Shown here: one piece after another, positions 53,862 through 63,916 of the stretch
How positions within the stretch are numbered: position 1 is the stretch's first letter
Layout of the letters: each line of letters opens with the position of its first letter
Source: Neptuniibacter halophilus
GTDB taxonomy: Bacteria; Pseudomonadota; Gammaproteobacteria; Pseudomonadales; Balneatricaceae
Length of the DNA stretch: 64,000 nucleotides
Assembly (NCBI RefSeq): GCF_030295765.1
Contig: NZ_AP027292.1
Span: forward strand, 434,001-498,000
Reading direction: 5' to 3'
Made by a program: the position numbers and the translations under genes
The notes under the pieces: model-generated
What the model was told of the DNA's origin: nothing
The model's input: the letters and a program-made list of their open reading frames with translations, nothing else
The model's database searches: none

Positions 53862-55043
53862 TTATCCTCCGGCGACGGCGCTGACGGGTGACGGCTTTCT
53901 GCCGACCAGAAAGATCACGGCAGCCGCCCATAATACCAGAGGTAGCATAGTCCAGTTCATGGTCTGCCAGCCCAATGCAGACTCCATCCAACCGGAAGAG
54001 AGTGCAGAAAGGGTGACCATGCTGAAGACGATAAACTCATTCGCCGCCTGCGTTTTGGCTTTTTCTGCCGGCTGGTAAGTCGAGGTCACCAACTGGGTGG
54101 CACTGATAAACATGAAGTTCCAGCCAATGCCCAGGCAAACCAGCGCTGTCCAGAAGTGCCACTCACTGACGCCTGTGAGATTAATTCCGATACATGCCAG
54201 CATAAAAACAACACCCAACGTCATGATCCGGCGCAACCCGAACCGGCTGATCAGACTACCGGTAAAGAACGAAGGTACGAACATCCCCAGTACATGCCAT
54301 TCGATCACATGGGCTGACTGGGCAAAACTGTACCCGCACCGGGCCATCGCCAGCGGGGTCGCCACCATCAGCAGATTCATCACCAGATAGGAGACCATCC
54401 CCACCACGGCCGCGACAATAAAATCCGGCTGACGCAGGATCTGACTCAGCGGACGTTGCGCTAAGGCTGTCTGATCCGCTTTTTCATGGGGAATATGGGT
54501 AAAGAACAGCATGATCAGCGCCAGGGTATAGAGTCCCAACAACCCCACAAAGGCCCCGGCAAACTCTGCCTCACCAAGCATATTCTGACTGTGCACCGCC
54601 AGTTGCGGGCCGAGTATGGCAGCAATCACGCCACCGGCCATCACAAAAGAGATGGCTTTGCTGCGCTCTGCCTCAGACGAGACCTCCACTGCTGCAAAGC
54701 GATACAGCGTACCAAAGCCGATACCGATACCCAGCAGGAATGTACCTGCGGAAAACAGATAAAACTGCCCCTGATTCAGCGCCAGAATACAGAGCAGTGC
54801 ACCGCTGATTCCCACGCTGTTACCCAGATAAAAACCGTTCTTGCGACCAATCTTACGCATAATCAGCGACGCCGGTATGGTGGCCAGCATCAGACCGATA
54901 AACTGAGTTGCTACCGGAAACGTGGTCAGCGCCGCAGAGCTGGTCAGTTTCTGGCCAATCAGGGCTACCACCGCCACCAGCAGGACATTACCCGTGGTCA
55001 GCAGCGCCTGACAGCCAGATAAGAGAATCACATTCCTGTTCAT
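53862..55043 (-). CDS. MFS transporter
   Basis: 393 residues from the ATG at 55043 (MNRNVILLSGCQAL), with AAGGAG upstream. It has about twelve helices and the loop 2-3 motif ASLIMRKIGRKNGFYLG. The second half has FTGSLISRFGLRRIMTLG. Substrate unknown. It is the middle gene of a three-gene unit, directly after the AraC-type regulator and coupled to the amidotransferase-like gene, so it may export a compound sensed or made by these neighbours. Confidence 0.86.
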   Translation of the reverse strand: MNRNVILLSGCQALLTTGNVLLVAVVALIGQKLTSSAALTTFPVATQFIGLMLATIPASLIMRKIGRKNGFYLGNSVGISGALLCILALNQGQFYLFSAGTFLLGIGIGFGTLYRFAAVEVSSEAERSKAISFVMAGGVIAAILGPQLAVHSQNMLGEAEFAGAFVGLLGLYTLALIMLFFTHIPHEKADQTALAQRPLSQILRQPDFIVAAVVGMVSYLVMNLLMVATPLAMARCGYSFAQSAHVIEWHVLGMFVPSFFTGSLISRFGLRRIMTLGVVFMLACIGINLTGVSEWHFWTALVCLGIGWNFMFISATQLVTSTYQPAEKAKTQAANEFIVFSMVTLSALSSGWMESALGWQTMNWTMLPLVLWAAAVIFLVGRKPSPVSAVAGG

Positions 55044-55047
55044 TGTT

Positions 55048-56010
55048 TTACTCCTTGAAATGACTGCCGAAGCGCAGTTTGTATTCACTTGGATTCACCC
55101 CGAGACGGCGCACAAACACACGCCTCAGGTTGTCGGCAGAGACAAAACCGCAACGTTGTGCCACCTGCTCCAGCCCCATATCCCCGGCAGCGACCAGTTG
55201 CTGTGCCAGCGCCAGCCGACTGTTCTCGATATACGCCGCCGGAGAGTGGTTAAAACTGTTTTTGAATAACCGGAACAGATGGCGCTCACTGACACAGCAG
55301 TGTTCAGCCAGAGTCGGCAGACTCAGATCGTCGCCGAGATTACGTTCAATAAAAGCGATCGCTTTCGCCACCACACCGCTGGCTTTCTCCTGAGCCTGCA
55401 ACTGGCTACTGTACTGCGCCTGACCGCCGGGACGCTTCATAAACACCACCAGTTCACGGGCCACCTCCATGGCTACGCTGTGACCGAAGTCCTCCTCCAG
55501 CAGAGCCAGAGCAAGATCGATCCCGGAGGTCACACCCGCAGAGGTGTAGAGGTTGTCCTGTTTGATCCAGATCGCATCCGGTTGCACCTGCATATCCGGG
55601 TACTCTCGGGCCAGCAGATCACAACAGCGCCAGTGGCTGACCACCTGCCGCCCTTTCAGCAGCCCCGATTCAGCCAGCAGAAATGCACCGCTGCAGACAG
55701 AACCCAGCCGCCGCACCTGTGACGCCTGCTGACGAATCCACTGTATTAACTGCGGGTCTTTGCATTGCGCAGCGACTCCTCGCCCACCCGCCAGCAGCAG
55801 GGTATCCAGCGCCTGCGCATCGGGGTAAGCCAGATCAGGAACCAACTGCATTCCGGAGTTAGTCCGCACAGGCTGGTTATCCGGCGCTAAGATACGGATC
55901 TGGTAGGCCTGCTTGCCAAGCAGGGTATTCGCCGAGGCAAACACCTGAAGGGGACCGGTTACATCGAGGATCTGACAATCCGGGTAAGCCAGCACGGCAA
56001 TCTGTTTCAC
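55048..56010 (-). CDS. GlxA/FtrA-type transcription regulator (DJ-1/PfpI plus AraC)
   Basis: 320 residues from a GTG at 56010 (MKQIAVLAYPDCQILDVTGP), with AGGAGAG upstream. The N-terminal class I amidotransferase-like domain (about 1-180) has GSVCSGAFLLAESGLL with its elbow cysteine. The C-terminal AraC helix-turn-helix (about 215-315) has CVSERHLFRLFKNSFNHSPA and QVAQRCGFVSADNLRRVF. Such regulators often sense small amino compounds. Only four bases separate it from the MFS gene that it likely controls. Confidence 0.9.
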   Translation of the reverse strand: MKQIAVLAYPDCQILDVTGPLQVFASANTLLGKQAYQIRILAPDNQPVRTNSGMQLVPDLAYPDAQALDTLLLAGGRGVAAQCKDPQLIQWIRQQASQVRRLGSVCSGAFLLAESGLLKGRQVVSHWRCCDLLAREYPDMQVQPDAIWIKQDNLYTSAGVTSGIDLALALLEEDFGHSVAMEVARELVVFMKRPGGQAQYSSQLQAQEKASGVVAKAIAFIERNLGDDLSLPTLAEHCCVSERHLFRLFKNSFNHSPAAYIENSRLALAQQLVAAGDMGLEQVAQRCGFVSADNLRRVFVRRLGVNPSEYKLRFGSHFKE

Positions 56011-56159
56011 ACGACTCTCCTGGCATTGACCTGAACACGGGCAGAGCCACACAGGTCACTTAATTGACAGGAGCAGTATCACGCGAATGGATGATGGCGG
56101 CAATGACGATAATCCGACAATTCAGGACATCGCCATTGCACACTTCTGAGATCGGGAGA

Positions 56160-57134
56160 TCAGAGGGAGAGCAGGTCGATCTTTTGCGGGTTAAAACTCT
56201 GCACCGCCTGCGCCGGATCGGCCGGGGTTTCAGTTCGCCGGGGGCTGTCACTACCCGGCACAATGCCATGCGGGAAACCCTGCTGCAACCCTTTAAAATC
56301 AAACAGTTCCACATCCGCCAGATGGGAAGGCACCACATGCTGCAAAGAGCGGAACATGGTTTCGATACGCCCCGGGAAACGCTTGTCCCAGTCCTGCAGC
56401 ATCTCCTTGATCACCTGACGCTGCAGATTTTCCTGAGAGCCGCACAGGTTGCAAGGAATAATCGGGAAGCCCTTCAGCTCCGCATAAGCTGCGATATCTT
56501 TTTCCCGCGAATAAGCCAGTGGCCGGATCACCATATTCTTGCCATCGTCGGAGACCAGTTTAGGCGGCATTGATTTGAGTTTGCCGCCATAAAACATGTT
56601 CAGAAACAGGGTTTCCAGAATATCATCACGGTGATGGCCTAAGGCTATCTTGTTCGCGCCGATCTCTTCGGCAAAGCCGTAGAGTGAACCACGGCGCAGC
56701 CTTGAGCAGAGCGCGCAGGTGGTTTTACCCTCGGGTACCACCTCTTTCACCACCGAGTAAGTATCCCGCTCAAGAATGTGGAATGGCACGCCGATAGAAC
56801 TCAGGTAGGCGGGTAATACCTCTTCCGGAAAGCCCGGCTGCTTCTGGTCAAGATTAACCGCGACCAGCTCAAAGTTGACCGGCGCACTGCGCTGCAGGTT
56901 CATCAGGATATCGAGCATGGCGTAAGAATCTTTGCCACCCGACAGGCAGACCATTACTTTGTCGCCCTCTTCGATCATATTGAAGTCCTGAATCGCCCGT
57001 CCGGTTTCACGACGCAGTCGCTTCTGCAGTTTATTCAACCGGGTTTTCTGCTTCTTCTGCTCAGCCGCAAGGGCTTCAGCTTCGGGATTGTTCAGTGCTT
57101 CAGAGGTGTCACTTGTGGCCATGCTTTGGGTCAT
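56160..57134 (-). CDS. ttcA: tRNA 2-thiocytidine(32) biosynthesis protein
   Basis: 324 residues. The PP-loop [13 protein letters not shown] activates C32 with ATP, and two cysteine pairs, [12 protein letters not shown] and IPCNLCGSQ, are the iron-sulfur ligands of Ttc[21 protein letters not shown] is also a family hallmark. It thiolates cytidine 32 of certain tRNAs. It is monocistronic. The 150-base gap downstream holds no obvious gene. Confidence 0.93.
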   Translation of the reverse strand: MTQSMATSDTSEALNNPEAEALAAEQKKQKTRLNKLQKRLRRETGRAIQDFNMIEEGDKVMVCLSGGKDSYAMLDILMNLQRSAPVNFELVAVNLDQKQPGFPEEVLPAYLSSIGVPFHILERDTYSVVKEVVPEGKTTCALCSRLRRGSLYGFAEEIGANKIALGHHRDDILETLFLNMFYGGKLKSMPPKLVSDDGKNMVIRPLAYSREKDIAAYAELKGFPIIPCNLCGSQENLQRQVIKEMLQDWDKRFPGRIETMFRSLQHVVPSHLADVELFDFKGLQQGFPHGIVPGSDSPRRTETPADPAQAVQSFNPQKIDLLSL

Positions 57135-57229
57135 GATTGTCTGCTCAATTAAGGAGCGCGGATTATACTACAAGGGATCGGGCGTTACACAGCCCCTATT
57201 GTGCAAAAAACAACCAGGAATAATTCAAA

Positions 57230-57709
57230 ATGGAAAAAGCACGGCCAACACAGTTTTATCAGCGTTTATTGTTTAGTTTCTGCCTGCTGTTTGTCACTGC
57301 CAGTCAGGCATCGCCGGTTTTTACCCTTGAGCTGGAGGGTGAATTCGAGGAGCACTATGACTGGGTCAGTCATGCGCTGGAGGAGCAACGCTTCTATGTA
57401 ATCTTCGAGCCCAACATCGGCCGTTCCCTGTCCCACTATCAGGAACGCTGGGGAGAGGACTATAACCGCCACGGTTTTCAGCAGATTCGCAGTCTGGTGT
57501 TCTGTAACCCCTGGTACGCCAATCAGGTCATCAATAAAGACCCGGAGATGGCTGCCCTCTGCCCTCTCTCCGTTACCCTGTTGCATAAAGAGGGGGTCAC
57601 TCAGGTGATGTTTCTGCGCCCATCTCAGCTCCACCCTGAAAGTCCGGCCCAGCCAATTCTTCAGGAACTGGAAACCGATGTTATCCGGGCGCTGGAAGCG
57701 GCCCGATAA
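57230..57709 (+). CDS. secreted DUF302-like protein
   Basis: 159 residues. An N-terminal signal peptide (about 10-27, ending ASQA) is followed by a compact domain with the DUF302 pattern: NPWYANQVINKDPEM, then CPLSVTLLHKEG and a hydrophobic strand VMFLRP. Two cysteines (CNP and ALCP) could form a periplasmic disulfide. Function is unknown. It is transcribed towards the metalloprotease-like gene, with only four bases between their ends. Confidence 0.75.
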   Translation: MEKARPTQFYQRLLFSFCLLFVTASQASPVFTLELEGEFEEHYDWVSHALEEQRFYVIFEPNIGRSLSHYQERWGEDYNRHGFQQIRSLVFCNPWYANQVINKDPEMAALCPLSVTLLHKEGVTQVMFLRPSQLHPESPAQPILQELETDVIRALEAAR

Positions 57710-57713
57710 ATCT

Positions 57714-58499
57714 TCAGTCGGTTATCCAGTTGATCTCGGCGGCGGTTTGCGGCCCGATCATCACCTGCTGCAAACTGGAGGGTATCAGGGAGAAAGCCGC
57801 CGTTTCCGGTACCCGGCCGCCCATAATCTCTGCCCGGTACTGGGGTAAGCGGGGATACTGATAAGGATCTGCATAACCTTCCGGCCAGAGCGGCTGGTTG
57901 GTGGCGGGGTCATATTTATCCCGGGCACCCAGGGTATGCAGTACCTCGTGCAGGGTGACAAAATTATTCTGTGCCTGATAATCGATGCTGGCAAAGCCAT
58001 TGACCACTCCGATCATCCCCTTCTGCAGGCCCAGTGAGTGTGCCAGTACCTGCCTGTTCTGGGGCGAGAACAGCCGCAGGTAGACTCTGATATCCGCCGA
58101 CTCCCCCTGCCAGTTATCGTTCCGCCAGGCCCAGTAACGCAGTTCCAGACTCCAGATGACACTATCAAGCATGCTTGGATTCAGAGGCGGTGGCGGTGGA
58201 TGCCCGTTAACCGGAGGCGCCAGATGAACCCGCAGAGGATCTGTCAGCGACAGCCCGTACAACGCTGCCTGCTGCCGGAGAAACCATTCGATCTCTTCAA
58301 AATGTTCCTCACTGAGGGCATCAAGGTATTGCTGAGTATCCTGACGCTCATCGGCATTGATCGGATAGATCACCAGAATCAGCGTTTCTTCCCAGTCACT
58401 GCTGCGAATCCGTGACAACAGGGCATTAAGGCTCACCACCAGCAGTAACAGCAACAGCAGTGTCAGCCGTATTTTTCCCCAGAATGAGCGTGCCGCCAT
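57714..58499 (-). CDS. membrane-anchored metzincin-like zinc metalloprotease, family unknown
   Basis: 261 residues with an N-terminal membrane anchor (about 10-29) and a domain presumably in the periplasm. The motif HEVLHTLGARD (residues 184-194) fits the metzincin signature HExxHxxGxxD, giving His184, His188 and Asp194 as zinc ligands and Glu185 as catalytic base. A methionine in AEIMGG (residue 226) lies where a Met-turn would fall. A proline-rich stretch (about 100-108) precedes the catalytic part. I do not recognise a named family. It is followed in reverse by the YqaA and recQ genes, probably one leftward unit. Confidence 0.7.
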   Translation of the reverse strand: MAARSFWGKIRLTLLLLLLLVVSLNALLSRIRSSDWEETLILVIYPINADERQDTQQYLDALSEEHFEEIEWFLRQQAALYGLSLTDPLRVHLAPPVNGHPPPPPLNPSMLDSVIWSLELRYWAWRNDNWQGESADIRVYLRLFSPQNRQVLAHSLGLQKGMIGVVNGFASIDYQAQNNFVTLHEVLHTLGARDKYDPATNQPLWPEGYADPYQYPRLPQYRAEIMGGRVPETAAFSLIPSSLQQVMIGPQTAAEINWITD

Positions 58500-58512
58500 A
58501 GTCTGCCCTGCC

Positions 58513-58932
58513 TCATATCAATCCCACAATAATAAGGTAGCGTATCGCTTTGCCTACTGTAATCAGCAGCAGACTCGGCAGCAAGCGGGTCTTCAGCCAG
58601 CCCGCCATCAGGCAGAGCGGATCACCGATCAGAGGCAACCAGGAAAACAACAGAGCCAGAGCGCCATATCGCTCAATCCAGCGTTGAGCCTGCTGTTGGC
58701 GGGGTTTATTCAGATTCCGCAAGGGATAGAAACGGGCCAGTATCAAGCCCATCAGAAAGGTCAGGATCCCCCCCAACGCATTCCCGGCAGTGACAGCCGC
58801 CCAGAGGTTCCAGGGATCGTGTAACTGCTGACTCAGTTGCCAGGCCAGCAAAGCCTCTGAACCGCCCGGCAGTAAAGTGGCAGAGATAAACCCGCTGACA
58901 AACAGAGCGAGCAGACTCTGCGACTCGCTCAT
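58513..58932 (-). CDS. YqaA-family (DedA-like) membrane protein
   Basis: 139 residues with about four membrane helices and the SNARE-associated (DedA) family landmarks: [26 protein letters not shown] and [17 protein letters not shown]. Length is that of the short YqaA branch. Relatives are implicated in lipid flipping or export of metals; the role is open. Its start overlaps the stop of recQ by four bases, so it is translationally coupled. Confidence 0.88.
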   Translation of the reverse strand: MSESQSLLALFVSGFISATLLPGGSEALLAWQLSQQLHDPWNLWAAVTAGNALGGILTFLMGLILARFYPLRNLNKPRQQQAQRWIERYGALALLFSWLPLIGDPLCLMAGWLKTRLLPSLLLITVGKAIRYLIIVGLI

Positions 58933-61055
58933 CCCTGCTCCATACCGGCTTTGATACAGCGCAAAACACCGAGTTCATAGGCCCCTGCCAGCGCTTCATG
59001 AACAGGCTTCAAAGCCTGACCAAACTGTGTCTGACAGGCCAGAATAGTCTGTTCAATATTGCTGAATTCAGATTCAGGTAACTCCACCACATCCCTGACA
59101 GCCAGTTCACCGCGCTGGATGGCCTGCGCCAGATGGGCGTAAATTGCATTGGCCGACAAGTGCTGCTGACGACAAACCTGATCGATGGTCATGCCGCTTT
59201 TATACAACAGAAGCGTCTGGTCGGCCTGACTCGGCTCTGCGGTCTGATCGCTTCCACTGTGATGATTTTCGATCACCTCAAGGAACTCAGCACCGTACAG
59301 ATCCAGTTTCCGCTCCCCAACGCCGTTGAGGCGACGGAACTGCTCCGCCGTCTGCGGCCGGTACATCACCATTTCCATCAGGGTTGCATCGTGGAAAATC
59401 ACATAGGGCGGTACATCCTGCTCATCTGACAGACGCTTACGCGCCGCCTTAAGGTCATTCCAGAGCGCATAATCTTCAGCTTCCAGCTTGTTCTGCGGTA
59501 CCTGACTCTTGCGATAAGGGGTATGCTGACGCTGATCCTTGCGTAACTCAATCCGCTCTTCACCGCGCAACAACGGCCGACAGCGATCGGTCAGATGCAG
59601 CACCCCATGCTGATCCACATTAACCCCCAGCAGCCCCCGGGCCACCAGTTGACGGAATACCGAACGCCACTGGTTCTTATCCAGTTCCTTACCGATACCC
59701 CAGGTGGAGAGCTTCTGATGGGCAAAACGCTCGGTTTTATCGTTGCTTTTGCCCAGCAGAATATCGATCACATGGTTTACACCAAAACTCTGACCTGAGC
59801 GATAAACTGCAGAGAGCGCCTTGCGCGCCGCTTCGGTACCATCCCATACCGGTACCGGTTCCAGACAGGTATCGCAGTTGCCGCAGGGGGGATGATCGGA
59901 TTCACCGAAATAGCTCAGCAACACCTGCCGGCGGCACTGAGTGATCTCACACAAACCCAGCATCGCCTCCAGTTTCTGACGCTCCACCACTTTCTGCTCA
60001 GCGGGTGCCTGAGAGCCCTCCAGCATCTGCCGGAGAAACATAACATCCTGCAGACCGTAGACCATCCAGGCATCCGCAGGCATACCATCACGCCCCGCCC
60101 GGCCGGTTTCCTGATAATAAGCTTCGATACTTTTCGGCAGATCCAGATGGGCCACAAAACGCACATTGGGCTTGTCGATTCCCATACCAAACGCAATGGT
60201 CGCCACCATGATGATATTTTCTTCGGTCAGAAAGCGATGCTGATTGTGCGCCCGCAATTCGGCTCCCAATCCCGCATGGTAAGGCAATGCCGTAAAGCCC
60301 TGCTCACAGAGCCAGGCCGCGGTCTCTTCAACCCGTTTCCGGGACAGGCAGTAAACGATGCCGGAATCTTTCGGGTGTTCATCCTTAAGGAACTTCAGCA
60401 ACTGCTTTTTGGCGCTGTCTTTCTGGCCGATACGGTAGCGGATATTAGGCCGGTCAAAGCCCTGAATAAACTCCGCCGGATTGCGCAGCGCCAGGCGCTG
60501 GACGATCTCCTGCTGGGTACGCTGATCCGCGGTTGCCGTCAGCGCAATCCGGGGAACCTGAGGGAAGCTATCGGCCAGTTGACTCAGTTGCAGGTATTCC
60601 GGACGGAAATCATGCCCCCACTGGGAGACACAATGCGCCTCATCAATGGCAAACAGCGCCAGCTCCGCCCCTTGCAGTAGGCTCAGTGTACGAGGTTGTA
60701 ACAGTCTTTCCGGGGCGATATACAGCAGATCCAGACCACCGCTGCGCAGTTGATGCTCGGTCTCACCGATTAAGCTGAAGTCCATACTGGAGTTGAGGCA
60801 GCCGGCCCGGATGCCCCACTGGGAAAGCGCCGTCACCTGGTCCTGCATCAGCGCGATCAGCGGCGATATGACAATCGCCGTACCCCGGCGCATCAACGCA
60901 GGCAACTGATAACAAAGGGATTTCCCCCCACCGGTGGGAACAACCACCAGCGTGTCCCGGCCGCCGACCAGCGTTTCGATCACGTCCGCCTGAGGTTCAC
61001 GAAACTGATCGTAACCAAAAACATCCTTCAATATCTGTAGCGCGCTTAAATTCAT
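58929..61055 (-). CDS. recQ: ATP-dependent DNA helicase RecQ
   Basis: 708 residues from the ATG at 61055. Helicase motifs include [36 protein letters not shown] and [12 protein letters not shown]. The zinc cysteines lie in CEITQCRR and [10 protein letters not shown] (RQC region), and an HRDC domain (about 540-610) with [11 protein letters not shown] follows. Beyond that is a C-terminal extension of about 90 residues with a helix-turn-helix-like stretch [20 protein letters not shown], longer than the 609 of E. coli RecQ. Confidence 0.92.
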   Translation of the reverse strand: MNLSALQILKDVFGYDQFREPQADVIETLVGGRDTLVVVPTGGGKSLCYQLPALMRRGTAIVISPLIALMQDQVTALSQWGIRAGCLNSSMDFSLIGETEHQLRSGGLDLLYIAPERLLQPRTLSLLQGAELALFAIDEAHCVSQWGHDFRPEYLQLSQLADSFPQVPRIALTATADQRTQQEIVQRLALRNPAEFIQGFDRPNIRYRIGQKDSAKKQLLKFLKDEHPKDSGIVYCLSRKRVEETAAWLCEQGFTALPYHAGLGAELRAHNQHRFLTEENIIMVATIAFGMGIDKPNVRFVAHLDLPKSIEAYYQETGRAGRDGMPADAWMVYGLQDVMFLRQMLEGSQAPAEQKVVERQKLEAMLGLCEITQCRRQVLLSYFGESDHPPCGNCDTCLEPVPVWDGTEAARKALSAVYRSGQSFGVNHVIDILLGKSNDKTERFAHQKLSTWGIGKELDKNQWRSVFRQLVARGLLGVNVDQHGVLHLTDRCRPLLRGEERIELRKDQRQHTPYRKSQVPQNKLEAEDYALWNDLKAARKRLSDEQDVPPYVIFHDATLMEMVMYRPQTAEQFRRLNGVGERKLDLYGAEFLEVIENHHSGSDQTAEPSQADQTLLLYKSGMTIDQVCRQQHLSANAIYAHLAQAIQRGELAVRDVVELPESEFSNIEQTILACQTQFGQALKPVHEALAGAYELGVLRCIKAGMEQG

Positions 61056-61171
61056 GCGCCGGATTATCCTGAAAGGCACCGGACTTGTCACTGTAATTAG
61101 CCGATAAAACTACTGCCAAACAGGCTCAGGCAGGCTAAAATCAACGCCATAACCCTGTATGGAAAATATTC

Positions 61172-61756
61172 ATGACACTTATCTCTGCCAATCCCCTGTC
61201 CGACGCTGAGCTGGACACACTGGATGACTTCCTCTACTCCGATTTTGTCTCAGAAGACTGTCTCGACCTGATCGGCGTTCATGGTCTGTTCTGCGCTCTG
61301 AACATCAGCCCGACTCCGGTTGATCAGGCGACCTGGATAGAGCTGGTTTTTGAGCAGGAACCGAACTGGGAATCCCCGGCTCAGCAGGAACAGATTATGG
61401 GCCTGCTGAAACGCTTCTACAGCAGTATCGGTGCCAGCCTCTACAGCGATGGCGAGATTGAACTGCTCTGCGAGCTCTCTCTGGATCCCGAGGAAGATGA
61501 AGATATTTCTCCTCTTGCCTGGTGGGCACAGGCCTTCATGGAAGGTGTATTCACCCAGGAAGAAGAGTGGTTCGGAAGCAAATCGGAAGAAGATGTAGCA
61601 CAGATGCTACTGCCGATTATGGTGGCATCTGACCTGTTTGATGAGGAAGATATCAGTAAGATCCGTGAAGATGAAAAGCTCTGCGCAGAGATGTGCGCGC
61701 AGATTCCGGAATTGCTGATTGATCTCTATCTGTATTTCCACGCACCGGACAAATAA
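61172..61756 (+). CDS. YecA/YgfB-family (UPF0149) protein
   Basis: 194 residues. The family core is visible: LDTLDDFLYSD, CLDLIGVHGLFCALNI, and LAWWAQAFMEGVF. It is very acidic, and lacks the C-terminal SEC-C metal-binding motif of longer YecA proteins. Function is unknown. It is not beside pepP as ygfB often is. A terminator follows. Confidence 0.85.
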   Translation: MTLISANPLSDAELDTLDDFLYSDFVSEDCLDLIGVHGLFCALNISPTPVDQATWIELVFEQEPNWESPAQQEQIMGLLKRFYSSIGASLYSDGEIELLCELSLDPEEDEDISPLAWWAQAFMEGVFTQEEEWFGSKSEEDVAQMLLPIMVASDLFDEEDISKIREDEKLCAEMCAQIPELLIDLYLYFHAPDK

Positions 61757-61772
61757 GCCCTGATGGATTCAC

Positions 61773-61804
61773 AAAAAAGCAGCCCGAAACCGGCTGCTTT
61801 TTTA
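61773..61804. terminator. bidirectional terminator
   Basis: GCAGCC (61779-61784) and GGCTGC (61792-61797) flanked by A-run and T-run, between two convergent genes. Confidence 0.87.
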
Positions 61805-61823
61805 TTGCCTGATGCACAACGGC

Positions 61824-62492
61824 TTATTTCAGGTACGCTGCCAACTGAGGAATCCCGGAGACAGTAACAACCGGCTCCACACCCCATGGATCAAAAACAG
61901 CGCCGTCTGAACGCTTGACCCATGCCGCCTGCAAACCAAAATTCCGCGCACCGATCACATCAAAGGGATTACTCGAAATCAACCAGCTTTGCTCTGCTTT
62001 ACTGCTGCTTCGGCGCAGAAAATGACGATACGTTGCCGGATCGGGTTTAAAGGTCGCAATCTCGTCGACACTGACGATATCGAGGAAATAATCACGCACC
62101 CCGGCATGACTCAGCAAGCCATCCACCGCCTCCGCGGTTCCATTAGAAAAGGCGTAGAGATGATGACCCTGCGCCTGAAGTGCCTCCAGGCCCTGCTTTA
62201 CATCGGCAAAGACCGGTAATCGGGCGTAGCAGGCCAGTAACGCCTGCTTTTGTGCTTCTGACAGATCAACAGCCTGCGACTGACAGCAATATTCCAGAGC
62301 ATCCCGGGTACAACTGGCAAAGTTTTTATACTCGTTCATCAGCCCACGGCGAAAAGAGTACTCCAGTTGTTTCTCTCGCCAGCACTGAGAAAAGCCACTC
62401 GCACGATCACCGATCCATGCCTCCAGTTGAGAAACCACCCCCTGGGTATCGATCAACGTGCCATAAACATCAAATGCCAGCGTCAGTGACAT
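61824..62492 (-). CDS. haloacid dehalogenase, type II
   Basis: 222 residues from the ATG at 62492, with AAGGAGG seven bases upstream. The nucleophile Asp lies in LAFDVYGTLID, with AFSNGTAEAV, TFKPDPATYRHF (lysine) and ISSNPFDVIGARNFG, the set expected of L-2-haloacid dehalogenases. These hydrolyse L-2-haloacids to D-2-hydroxyacids with inversion; the substrate in this organism is unproven. It may have its own promoter. Confidence 0.88.
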   Translation of the reverse strand: MSLTLAFDVYGTLIDTQGVVSQLEAWIGDRASGFSQCWREKQLEYSFRRGLMNEYKNFASCTRDALEYCCQSQAVDLSEAQKQALLACYARLPVFADVKQGLEALQAQGHHLYAFSNGTAEAVDGLLSHAGVRDYFLDIVSVDEIATFKPDPATYRHFLRRSSSKAEQSWLISSNPFDVIGARNFGLQAAWVKRSDGAVFDPWGVEPVVTVSGIPQLAAYLK

Positions 62493-62595
62493 GGCTGCCT
62501 CCTTGTATCGGCTGAGTGAGTCAGCCCCCAATCTGAACTAATTTAAATGTTTATTCAACAACCTTACCACACGCGCTGAAAACGCCTGAAACCTA

Positions 62596-63702
62596 TCAGG
62601 CAAAATGTGACAACCAGCTCTGTGCCAGTTCCTGACGTATGCTGTCAGGAAGCTCCTGTATAGCATTGGTTAACGCTTCACGCTGCAGGTAATTGATCGC
62701 TTTAATGACTTCGCCCTGCACCAGAAAAATATAGGGGCCGACCTCCGCCTGATGAATAAAATTAATGGCATTGCCCCGATTGGCCAGATAAAAATATTGC
62801 CCCAGTCGCTGGTAACGGGTGATATGAGCACTGACCGGCGTTTGCTCAAAACAGCCTTCAGCGCGGCTGAGATCCAGCTCATCATCCGAGGAGGTAACTG
62901 AAAACAGAAATGCACCATTTTTTATTCGGGTAAAATCATGATTACTCAGTGACTGGTTACCCGTGGCGCAGAAAATCACATCACTGCGCTCAAGCGCCCG
63001 CTCTTTACTGATCAGATCAAAACCGCGAGAGCGCGCCTCAATGGCACGAACCGGATCGATCTCGACAATCTTGGTATTAATATTCTTGGCATGCAGCGCT
63101 TTAGCAATCGAGCGGCCTATTTTGCCGTAACCGAACACCACCGCATAACCACCGTTCATAATCTGCTGACACTCCCGCATCAGCGCTTCAGCCGAATAAA
63201 CAATCGATTGCCCGGTCAGATAATCTTCCGGCCCTTTCAGCGGACTACGGGCAATAGAGACCACCGGCACCGGCAGATCGCTGAGCACCTGATAGCGTTT
63301 CAGTCCGTTTTCGGTCACTTCCACCACCCCACGCAGCCTCGCCCGAAGGCGCTCCGGCAGCGCTCCGATCGCCGCCGCAAAGTAACCGCCTATATCCACC
63401 AGAATCAGATCTCCCTCGGTTACCGCATCATTTATAATAGCTGCCAGCACCTCCACTGACTCAATCTGCGCCCGCTTTTTCAACTGCACCGGAAACCGCT
63501 GCTCTATGGTTTCCAGCACCTGCGGGTTAATACTTCTCGGTTTAGGCAGTATCAGCGCAATCCGTGCAAACCCCTGCAGGGCCTCAAGATAAGCCGGGGC
63601 AGTGCCCAGCAAGTGGGTCACCACAACCAGATTCAGCTCAGACCGGGGTTCGGAATTCAGGTCTTCAAAAAAGTGGCGACCTTTCAAAAACAGAGGATTC
63701 AT
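62596..63702 (-). CDS. S-adenosylhomocysteine-hydrolase-like NAD-binding protein
   Basis: 368 residues from the ATG at 63702 (MNPLFLKGRHFFEDLN). The NAD-binding core resembles S-adenosylhomocysteine hydrolase: VVFGYGKIGRSIAKAL followed by EIDPVRAIEARSRGFDLI. The segment before it, VVEVTENGLKRYQVL, echoes the EETTTGVHRLYQM stretch of AhcY. It is 60-100 residues shorter than AhcY, and the KSKFDN substrate lysine/aspartate box is not obvious (LKGPEDYLTGQS instead). It may bind NAD and use another substrate, or be an allosteric relative. Confidence 0.7.
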   Translation of the reverse strand: MNPLFLKGRHFFEDLNSEPRSELNLVVVTHLLGTAPAYLEALQGFARIALILPKPRSINPQVLETIEQRFPVQLKKRAQIESVEVLAAIINDAVTEGDLILVDIGGYFAAAIGALPERLRARLRGVVEVTENGLKRYQVLSDLPVPVVSIARSPLKGPEDYLTGQSIVYSAEALMRECQQIMNGGYAVVFGYGKIGRSIAKALHAKNINTKIVEIDPVRAIEARSRGFDLISKERALERSDVIFCATGNQSLSNHDFTRIKNGAFLFSVTSSDDELDLSRAEGCFEQTPVSAHITRYQRLGQYFYLANRGNAINFIHQAEVGPYIFLVQGEVIKAINYLQREALTNAIQELPDSIRQELAQSWLSHFA

Positions 63703-63916
63703 TGCAAATGTGCTCCAGAGAACATGATAATTGCCCAATCTTCCCAAAATGCAGCCAAATAACAAAACAAGCGTTTATTTGAAACGCTGGTTTTATTTAT
63801 ACTCTACCCACAGCACAACCGACACAAGATTGGTCATCTTCATCACCGATCATTCCGGGGAAATACCAGCTACAATTTCTTAAAGCTTTCAGGCGAGACA
63901 CGGTTAGTACACAGCG

